Shown: positions 57,870 through 64,000 of the stretch, in pieces
Layout: the number at the start of each line of letters is the position of its first letter
How positions within the stretch are numbered: the first letter of the stretch is position 1
Source of the DNA: Achromobacter deleyi
Lineage (GTDB): Bacteria > Pseudomonadota > Gammaproteobacteria > Burkholderiales > Burkholderiaceae_B
Assembly: GCF_902859705.1 (NCBI RefSeq)
Contig: NZ_CADIJO010000005.1
Span: 124,001 to 188,000 of the forward strand
DNA length: 64,000 nt
Direction: 5' to 3'
Position numbers and translations under genes: made by a program
The notes under the pieces: model-generated
Databases searched by the model: none
Told to the model about the DNA's origin: nothing
The model's input: the letters and a program-made list of their open reading frames with translations, nothing else

Positions 57870-59384
57870 ATGGCTTCGTTTCTGCTTAAAACCACGGTTT
57901 CGGCCCTGGCCTTGGCATTCGTTCCTGCCGCATTTGCACAGCCCGCGACTGCGGAATCCCCTGCCCCGGCCACCGCACCGGGCGTCACCACCCTGAACCA
58001 GATCGTCGAGCAGACCCTGCTGAGCAATCCCGAGATCCAGGCCAAATACCACGACTTCCAGGCGTCCCTGGAAGGCCAGGCAGTGGCTCGCGGCGCCTTC
58101 TTCCCGCAAGTCAACGCCCTGGGCTACGTCGGCCGCGAGTACCGCAACAACGTGCCCGGCACGGGCTCGCAGAACTGGAACCGCCCCGGCTACAACTTCG
58201 AGCTGCGCCAGCTGATTTTCGACGGCTTCCGCACCAGCAACGACGTCAAGCAGGCCGGTTTCGACAAGCTGGCGCGCTTCTATGACGTGTTGGCCACCAG
58301 CGACACCACCGCCCTAGCGGCCGTGCAGGCCTACATCGACCTGCAGCGCTACCGCGACATGGAACTGCTGGCCCGCCAGAACTATTCGCTGCACGAAGAA
58401 ACCCTCAAGCAGATCGGCCAGCGCGCCGAGTCCGGCGTCGGCCGGCGCGTCGACCTGGAACAGGCCGGCGGCCGCCTGTCGCTGGCCCAGACCAACCTGA
58501 TGACCGAAACGGCCAACCTGCTGGACGTGCAACAGCGCTTCCAGCGCGTCACCGGCGCGTTCCCGCCCGAAGCGATGCAGCCCGTGCCCGACGTGTCGGA
58601 CAAGCTGCCGGTCAAGCCCGGCAACTTCAACGAGTCGCTGCGCCGCAACCCCACCTTCCTGTCCAAGCAGGCCGCCCTGCAGGGCGCCGAAGCCGGCGTG
58701 GCCTCGTCCAAGGGCGCGTTCTCGCCCAAGTTCGAATTCGTGGCCGCCACCGGCCGCGACCAGAACGACCCCACGCCCGAGAACCGCAACATCCGCAGTT
58801 CCAGCGTGCAGGTGGTGATGAACTACAACCTGTACCGCGGCGGCGCCGATTCGGCGCGCGTGCGCCAGACGGCCGCCCAGTCGTATGCAGCGCGCGACGT
58901 GCGCGACTACACCTGCCGCAACGTGCAGCAGGAACTGGCCGTGGCCTGGAACAACATCGCCAGCCTGCAGGAAAAGCTGCCCTTCCTGCGTGACCACGAA
59001 CTGGCCACGTCCAAGGTGCGCGATGCCTACCGCCAGCAATTCCAGATCGGCCAGCGCACGCTGCTGGACCTGCTGAACACCGAGAACGAGCTGTTCGAAT
59101 CGCGCCGCGCGCTGACCAACGCCACTTACGACCTGAAGCTGGCGCAGTACCGCTGGCTGGCCTTGTCGCACAAGCTGCTGCCGGCGCTGACGCTGCAACC
59201 GGCGCGCAACGAGATGCCCGAGGAAAACGGCAAGCTGGTGGTGTCGGACGACGTCATCAAGCTGTGCAATTCCACGGTGCCCGATTCGGCCCGCCTGACG
59301 CCGGTGCGCGTGCAATACAACGAAGGCACGCTGCCGCCGACGTTCGTGCCGGTGAACGCGCCGGCCAACCAGCCCCGCTCCTGA
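57870..59384 (+). CDS. TolC-family outer-membrane channel (LapE/AggA-like)
   Basis: The product, about 504 residues, has signal peptide MASFLLKTTVSALALAFVPAAFAQ and two TolC repeats rich in coiled coil (NPEIQAKYHDFQASLEGQAVARGAFFPQVNALGYVGREY; RDAYRQQFQIGQRTLLDLLNTENELFESRRALTNA). It is the outer-membrane duct of a type I secretion system whose ABC exporter and adaptor are encoded just downstream. An ATG at 57828 would add 14 residues. The C-terminal 50 residues carry a lone Cys and are variable. Confidence 0.9.
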   Translation: MASFLLKTTVSALALAFVPAAFAQPATAESPAPATAPGVTTLNQIVEQTLLSNPEIQAKYHDFQASLEGQAVARGAFFPQVNALGYVGREYRNNVPGTGSQNWNRPGYNFELRQLIFDGFRTSNDVKQAGFDKLARFYDVLATSDTTALAAVQAYIDLQRYRDMELLARQNYSLHEETLKQIGQRAESGVGRRVDLEQAGGRLSLAQTNLMTETANLLDVQQRFQRVTGAFPPEAMQPVPDVSDKLPVKPGNFNESLRRNPTFLSKQAALQGAEAGVASSKGAFSPKFEFVAATGRDQNDPTPENRNIRSSSVQVVMNYNLYRGGADSARVRQTAAQSYAARDVRDYTCRNVQQELAVAWNNIASLQEKLPFLRDHELATSKVRDAYRQQFQIGQRTLLDLLNTENELFESRRALTNATYDLKLAQYRWLALSHKLLPALTLQPARNEMPEENGKLVVSDDVIKLCNSTVPDSARLTPVRVQYNEGTLPPTFVPVNAPANQPRS

Positions 59385-59417
59385 TCGACCATCAGGATTC
59401 GGGCGCAAGGAGGCCGC

Positions 59418-59630
59418 ATGGCGAACCAGAACAACGATTTCTCGCAGTTGGATGCGGACTTCGTCCGCGTATTGGAAGACTTGATCGACGCGTTGATCGC
59501 CAATGGCACCTTGCGCCTGACCGATTTGCCGATACAGGCCCAGCAAAAGCTCAACCAGCGCAAGCAACAGCGTGCGCGCCTCTCGGAACATCTGGACCTG
59601 CTGGATGACGAAGATGGACAAGTTATCTGA
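59418..59630 (+). CDS. Small protein between the LapE-like and LapB-like genes
   Basis: A 70-residue acidic, helical protein (FSQLDADFVRVLEDLIDALIANGTLRLTDLPIQAQQKLNQRKQQRARLSEHLDLLDDEDGQVI) with no signal peptide. AAGGAGG lies six bases upstream of the ATG, the best ribosome-binding site in the cluster. It overlaps or abuts the exporter start. I know no function; a role in assembling or regulating the exporter is an inference from position. Confidence 0.7.
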   Translation: MANQNNDFSQLDADFVRVLEDLIDALIANGTLRLTDLPIQAQQKLNQRKQQRARLSEHLDLLDDEDGQVI

Positions 59631-61785
59631 CATGGAACAGGCGTCCCGGGAATGGCGCGCCGATGCGCGCGCCGCGCATGACGACCCGCTGCTGGACTGC
59701 CTGGTCGAGATCACACGCCTGCACGGCGTGGCCTCGACCGCGCAGGCCCTGTCGGCCGGCCTGCCGCTGGAAGCCCACAAGCTGACGCCCGCGTTGCTGC
59801 CGCGGGCGGCGGCGCGCGCCCAGTTGTCGGCGCGCGTGGTCAAGCGATCGCTGGACAGCCTGCCGCCCGACCTCTTGCCGGCCATCCTGCTGCTCAATGG
59901 CGAGCGGGCCTGCCTGTTGCTGAAAAGAGACGGCGACACCTATGTGATCAGCCACCCCGAACTGGGCGGCAGCGCGGTCAACATGAGCGCCGCCGAGCTG
60001 GCCAGCCAGTACACCGGCCTGGTGTGCTTCGTGCGGCCGCAGTTCCGCTTTGACGCGCGCGCCCCGGAAGTGGCCAAGGTGCGCGAACGCCATTGGTTCT
60101 GGGCCGCCATCATGGAAAACCGGCGGCTGTACCGCGACGCGCTGGTCGCCGCCCTGCTGATCAACGTGTTCGCCATGGCGATGCCGCTGTTCACCATGAA
60201 CGTGTATGACCGCGTGGTGCCCAACAACGCGGTGGAAACCCTGTGGGTGCTGGCCATCGGCATCACCCTGGTGGTGATCTTCAACATGATCCTGAGCACG
60301 GCGCGGTCCCACGTGGTGGACAGTGCCAGCAAGCGGGTCGACGTGCGCCTGTCGGCCCAGATCATGGAACGCGTGCTGGACCTGCGGCTGGAAGGCCGGC
60401 CGGTGTCGGTCGGGTCGTTCGCCGCCAACCTGCGTTCGTTCGAGTCGATCCGCGACTTCATCGCGTCGGCCACCATCACCGCCCTGGTGGACCTGCCCTT
60501 CATCCTGCTGTTCCTGGCCGCGCTGGCCTGGATCTCGCCGTGGATGGTGCTGCCGCCGGTGGTCGCCATCGTGCTGATCCTTCTGGTGTCGCTGGCCGCC
60601 CAGGCGCGGATGGAAGCGCTGACGATGGCCACGTTCCAGGCGTCGTCGCAGCGCAACGCCACGCTGGTCGAGGCCCTGACGGGGCTGGAAGCCGTCAAGA
60701 CCCTGAACGCCCAGGGCGCCATCCAGCGCAACTGGGAGCGCGCCACCGAGTTCATCGCCCAGAACGGCGGCAAGCTCAAGCTGATCTCGTCGTCCACCGT
60801 GGGCTTCGTGCAGGCGATTCAACAGCTGGTGTCCATCTCGGTGGTCATCATCGGCGTGTACCTGGTGCAGGACGCGGCGCTGTCGATGGGCGGCATCATT
60901 GCCGCGTCGATGATAGCCGGGCGCTGCCTGGCGCCGCTGGGCCAGGTGGCCGGCCTGCTGATGCAATACCAGAACGCGCGTACCTCGCTGGGTTCGATCG
61001 ACAGCTATATGAAGCTGCCGATCGAACGCCCGCCCGAGGCCGAATTCCTGCACCGGCCGGTGTTCCACGGCGCGCTGGAGTTCCGCGACGTGACCTTCAC
61101 CTACCCCGGCGCCACCCAGCCCGTGCTCAAGAAGGTGTCATTCAAGCTCAAGCCGGGCGAGAAAGTCGGCATCATCGGCCGCATCGGCTCGGGCAAGACC
61201 ACGCTGGAAAAGCTGGCCCTGGCGCTGTACCAGCCGACCGAAGGCGCGGTGCTGCTGGACGGCGTGGACGTGCGCCAGATCGATCCGGCCGACGTGCGCC
61301 GCGCCATCGGCCACGTGCCGCAGGACCCGATCCTGTTCTACGGCAGCCTAAAGCACAACCTGGCCATGGGCGCGCCCTATGCCGACGACGCCAGCATCCT
61401 GGCCGCCGCCAACCTGGCCGGGGTGACCGAGTTCGCCAACCTGCACCCCAACGGCTTTGACATGATCATCGGCGAGCGCGGCGAATCGCTGTCGGGCGGC
61501 CAGCGCCAGTCGGTAGCCGTGGCGCGCGCCCTGATCAACGACCCGCCCATCCTGCTGCTGGACGAACCCAGCAGCAACATGGACCACCAGAGCGAGGCCC
61601 AGTTGCGCCGCCGCCTGGGCGAAGCCAGCGCCAGCAAGACCATCCTGCTGGTGACCCACCGCACGGCCCTCTTGGACCTGGTCGATCGACTGATCGTCAT
61701 CGACAACGGCCACATCGTGGCCGACGGCCCCAAGGAACAGGTCGTCGAAGCGCTGCGCCAAGGGCGCGTCGGACGGGGAAGCTGA
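59614..61785 (+). CDS. Type I secretion ABC exporter (LapB-like)
   Basis: The product, about 723 residues, has three parts: an N-terminal C39-like domain (about residues 20-145, DDPLLDCLVEITRLHG ... DTYVISHPELGGSAVNM) without a complete protease triad, a six-helix membrane domain (about 150-440) and an ATPase with Walker A GRIGSGKTTLEKL, signature LSGGQRQSV and Walker B ILLLDEPSS. A non-proteolytic C39-like domain is typical of exporters for RTX adhesins. Start at 59614 overlaps the small gene by 17 bp; 59632 is an alternative. Confidence 0.92.
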   Translation: MDKLSDMEQASREWRADARAAHDDPLLDCLVEITRLHGVASTAQALSAGLPLEAHKLTPALLPRAAARAQLSARVVKRSLDSLPPDLLPAILLLNGERACLLLKRDGDTYVISHPELGGSAVNMSAAELASQYTGLVCFVRPQFRFDARAPEVAKVRERHWFWAAIMENRRLYRDALVAALLINVFAMAMPLFTMNVYDRVVPNNAVETLWVLAIGITLVVIFNMILSTARSHVVDSASKRVDVRLSAQIMERVLDLRLEGRPVSVGSFAANLRSFESIRDFIASATITALVDLPFILLFLAALAWISPWMVLPPVVAIVLILLVSLAAQARMEALTMATFQASSQRNATLVEALTGLEAVKTLNAQGAIQRNWERATEFIAQNGGKLKLISSSTVGFVQAIQQLVSISVVIIGVYLVQDAALSMGGIIAASMIAGRCLAPLGQVAGLLMQYQNARTSLGSIDSYMKLPIERPPEAEFLHRPVFHGALEFRDVTFTYPGATQPVLKKVSFKLKPGEKVGIIGRIGSGKTTLEKLALALYQPTEGAVLLDGVDVRQIDPADVRRAIGHVPQDPILFYGSLKHNLAMGAPYADDASILAAANLAGVTEFANLHPNGFDMIIGERGESLSGGQRQSVAVARALINDPPILLLDEPSSNMDHQSEAQLRRRLGEASASKTILLVTHRTALLDLVDRLIVIDNGHIVADGPKEQVVEALRQGRVGRGS

Positions 61786-61792
61786 GGCAAGC

Positions 61793-63214
61793 ATGCAGAA
61801 AATTCCAGGTCAAAAACGGCCGAGCCTGCTCGGCGCGCCGTGGCGCAAGCTGCGCGGCATCTTCATTTTCTTCTTCGACCGGCTGCTGGACGGCGCCGAA
61901 AAGGGCAAGCCCGAACAGCGTACGGACTACGTCGGCAACGCCGAATGGGTCATCCATGAATCCCAGGCCCGCGGCGCGCGCATCCTGCTGTGGATGAGCC
62001 TGCTGGCGCTGGCCGCCCTGCTGATCTGGGCCGCGATCGGCAACATCGATGAAGTCGTGCGGGGCGAAGGCAAGGTCGTGCCGTCGCGCCAGGTGCAGAT
62101 CATCCAGAGCCTGGACGGCGGCATCGTCCAGGAACTGCTGGTGCGCCCGGGGCAGGAAGTCGAGGCCGGCCAGACGCTGCTCAAGATCGACAACACGCGC
62201 TTTGCCTCGTCGCTGGGCGAGAACAACGCCGAATACCTGTCGCTGCTGGCCAAGTCTGCCCGCCTGCACGCGTTGGCGACCGGCGAGCCGTTCGTGGCGC
62301 CCGAGGAAGTGCTGGCCCAGGCGCCCGGCCTGGTCGAAATGGAGCGCAACGCCTGGCAGGCCCGCACCACCGAGCTGAACGCCACCATCAACGTGGCGCG
62401 CGAACAGCTCAAGCAGCGCCAGGAAGACCTGCGCGAAACCATCGCCAAGCGTGACCAGGCGTCGGCCAGCTGCAGCCTGACCTCGCGCGAGCTGCAGGTG
62501 ACGCGGCCCTTGCTCAAGAGCGGTGCGGTATCCGAGGTGGACCTGCTGCGCCTGCAACGCGACGTGGCCCGCTATTGCGGCGAGCAGAAAGGCGCCGAAG
62601 CCCAGATCGACCGCTTCCAGGCGTCCATCAAGGAAGCCCAGAGCAAGCTGGAAGAATCCGAGCTGAACATCCGCAACCTGGCCCGCAACGAGTTGTCGGA
62701 AACCAACACCAAGCTGGCCACGCTGCGCGAAGGCAAGCTGGCGCTGGCCGACCGGGTGAAGCTGGCCGAAGTGCGCGCGCCGGTGCGCGGCACGGTCAAG
62801 ACGCTGTTCAACAACACCGTCGGCGGCGTGGTGCAGCCGGGCAAGGACATCATCGAGATCGTGCCCAAGGACGACACCCTGCTGCTGGAAGTGCGCATCC
62901 TGCCGCGCGACATCGGCTTCCTGCATCCGGCACAGAAGGCGGAAGTGAAGTTCACCGCCTACGACTTCGCCATCTACGGCGGGCTGGAAGGCAAGGTCGA
63001 GCAGATCGGCGCCGACACGGTCACCGACGAAAAGGGCAATTCCTATTACGTGGTGCGGGTGCGCACCGACCGCAGCACCGTGGGCGAAAAGCTGTTGCCG
63101 ATCATCCCCGGGATGGTGGCCGAGGTTCATATCCTGACCGGCAAGCGGACCGTGCTGCAGTACCTGCTCAAGCCGATCCTGCGGGCCAAGGCCAATGCCT
63201 TTACTGAACGTTGA
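61793..63214 (+). CDS. HlyD-family membrane-fusion protein (LapC-like)
   Basis: The 473-residue adaptor has one membrane helix (ARILLWMSLLALAALLIWAAIGNI), a lipoyl-type half (GEGKVVPSRQVQIIQSLDGGIVQELLVRPGQEVEAGQTLLKID), long coiled-coil hairpins and the C-terminal beta-barrel (GMVAEVHILTGKRTVLQYLLKPI). It connects the ABC exporter to the TolC-like channel. It starts 7 bp after the exporter gene. Confidence 0.94.
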   Translation: MQKIPGQKRPSLLGAPWRKLRGIFIFFFDRLLDGAEKGKPEQRTDYVGNAEWVIHESQARGARILLWMSLLALAALLIWAAIGNIDEVVRGEGKVVPSRQVQIIQSLDGGIVQELLVRPGQEVEAGQTLLKIDNTRFASSLGENNAEYLSLLAKSARLHALATGEPFVAPEEVLAQAPGLVEMERNAWQARTTELNATINVAREQLKQRQEDLRETIAKRDQASASCSLTSRELQVTRPLLKSGAVSEVDLLRLQRDVARYCGEQKGAEAQIDRFQASIKEAQSKLEESELNIRNLARNELSETNTKLATLREGKLALADRVKLAEVRAPVRGTVKTLFNNTVGGVVQPGKDIIEIVPKDDTLLLEVRILPRDIGFLHPAQKAEVKFTAYDFAIYGGLEGKVEQIGADTVTDEKGNSYYVVRVRTDRSTVGEKLLPIIPGMVAEVHILTGKRTVLQYLLKPILRAKANAFTER

Positions 63215-63232
63215 GGAGTGCTGGAAGGCGTT

Positions 63233-63889
63233 ATGAAATCCGTTCCTGTCTTGTTGGTTACGCACGACGACCTGCTCTGGCAGCACTGGCGCGCCCTGGA
63301 TCCCACGCGCTGGCTGGCCGCCCGCGGCCGCGGCCTGGCGGATCTGCAGCGCTGGCGCGAACAGGGCCGCATGCTGGCGGTGGTGGACACCGGCCTGCCG
63401 CGCCTGCCTTCCTGGCAGGACCCGTCCTGGCTGCCGCTGCTGTCCGGCCTGCAGGTCGTGGTGGCCAGCCCCAGCCCCAATGACGAGCAAGGCGCCCAGG
63501 CCCTGGGCGCCGGCGCCCTGGGTTACTGCCACGGCTATGCGCCGGCCCAGGCGCTGGCCCAGGCGCTGGAAGTCGTGGCGTCCGGCGGCATCTGGATGGG
63601 CCGTTCGCTGGTGACCCGCCTGTTGCGGCTGGTGACCGAGCGGGCCCAGGACGCCTCGACCTGGGACAACGGCACCCTGACCGAACGCGAGACCACCGTG
63701 GCGCGCTACGCGGCCAGCGGCCAGTCCAACGCCCAGATCGCCGAGGCGCTGGGCATCACCGAGCGCACGGTCAAGGCGCACCTGTCGGCGGTGTTCGAGA
63801 AGCTGGGCGTGACCGACCGCCTGCAATTGGCGCTGCGGGTGCATGGCATTTCGGCGCCCGTCGACGCGCGCGGCAAAGTTCCTTCGTGA
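63233..63889 (+). CDS. LuxR-type regulator with atypical receiver
   Basis: The 218-residue protein has a receiver-like N-terminus (VPVLLVTHDDLLWQHW, Asp in MLAVVDTGLPRL) in which the conserved Lys position reads GYCHG instead of GYLxK, so phosphorylation signalling may be altered. The C-terminal LuxR helix-turn-helix is complete (LTERETTVARYAASGQSNAQIAEALGITERTVKAHLSAVFEKLGV). GGAAGG lies before the ATG at 63233. It follows the adaptor gene by 18 bp and probably controls the adhesin gene or operon. Confidence 0.82.
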   Translation: MKSVPVLLVTHDDLLWQHWRALDPTRWLAARGRGLADLQRWREQGRMLAVVDTGLPRLPSWQDPSWLPLLSGLQVVVASPSPNDEQGAQALGAGALGYCHGYAPAQALAQALEVVASGGIWMGRSLVTRLLRLVTERAQDASTWDNGTLTERETTVARYAASGQSNAQIAEALGITERTVKAHLSAVFEKLGVTDRLQLALRVHGISAPVDARGKVPS

Positions 63890-63973
63890 ACCTGTCCTTG
63901 AGGACAATACCGCCGCCCGCGCGCCCTCTCTAGTATCTGGCCATCTTGGATAAATCCCTGAAACGGAACCGAC

Positions 63974-64000
63974 ATGGCCAACTCCTCTCCCGCAGTCGTC
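63974..64000 (+). CDS. Start of the next gene, probably the secreted adhesin
   Basis: The ATG at 63974 opens MANSSPAVV and the window ends. An upstream GGAAC fits a ribosome-binding site. In loci with LapE-LapB-LapC-LuxR order the following gene commonly codes for a giant RTX or retention-module adhesin. Nine codons do not prove it. Confidence 0.45.

Overview
The window is GC-rich chromosomal DNA from a betaproteobacterium of the Bordetella/Achromobacter group (Alcaligenaceae). Supporting signs are the leuC-leuD-leuB-asd-fimV-truA-trpF gene order, a SmoM-like TRAP binding protein beside truA, thrS-infC, the EIIA-HPr-EI set behind gshB, the TRAP systems, and a LapBCE-type secretion locus. No plasmid or phage backbone is present. 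Two small accessory islets interrupt the core.

Layout. 1-10.4 kb: the start of rpmI (L35), comM, an inserted antitoxin/RES-toxin pair inside a duplicated terminator, ubiK, a small lipoprotein, the sigma-54-driven glnK-amtB operon, then ptsI, ptsH, an EIIA gene and gshB. 10.5-19 kb: infC (AUC start) and thrS behind a leader that encodes a Thr-Thr-Thr peptide, an rmlD-like reductase, an RcsB-like regulator, hemN with an FNR-like box, a small unknown gene and a GT39-like membrane glycosyltransferase. 19-32 kb: a catabolic cluster made of a FadR-type regulator, a TPP enzyme, an M20 amidohydrolase and an aldehyde dehydrogenase, followed by a strong sigma-54 promoter driving a peptide-type ABC transporter, a cupin, an acetylpolyamine-amidohydrolase-like enzyme and an EamA exporter. 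32-39 kb: a sugar-acid cluster (LacI regulator, TRAP DctQ-DctM-DctP, xylonate/arabonate-type dehydratase, exported esterase). 39-41.2 kb: a YbaN protein and three lipoproteins, two of them tandem paralogues.

41.3-47.7 kb is an accessory islet between a PhnZ-like HD gene and tRNA-Val(GAC). It is bounded by a diverged copy of the tRNA 3' end plus terminator, and also by a copy of the HD gene's 3' end. Inside are a HEPN-like protein, a putative AbiC-like abortive-infection protein, a decayed phage metallopeptidase and small unknown genes. 47.9-57.3 kb (minus strand) holds trpF, an orphan TRAP binding protein, truA, a FimV-like protein carrying 61 Gly-X-Y triplets, asd, leuB, leuD and leuC, the last preceded by a possible Val/Leu leader peptide. 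57.8-64 kb (plus strand) holds a TolC-like protein, a small protein, a LapB-like ABC exporter, a LapC-like adaptor, an atypical LuxR-type regulator and the first nine codons of the next gene, probably the exported adhesin.

Nitrogen control links two distant parts of the window: both glnK-amtB and the 24.4-31.9 kb operon have GG-N10-GC sigma-54 promoters with NtrC-like half-sites upstream. The most interesting observations are the candidate thrS leader-peptide attenuator, the RES islet flanked by 46-bp repeats, the collagen-like FimV, the nitrogen-regulated acetylated-amine scavenging cluster and the tRNA-Val defence-like islet.
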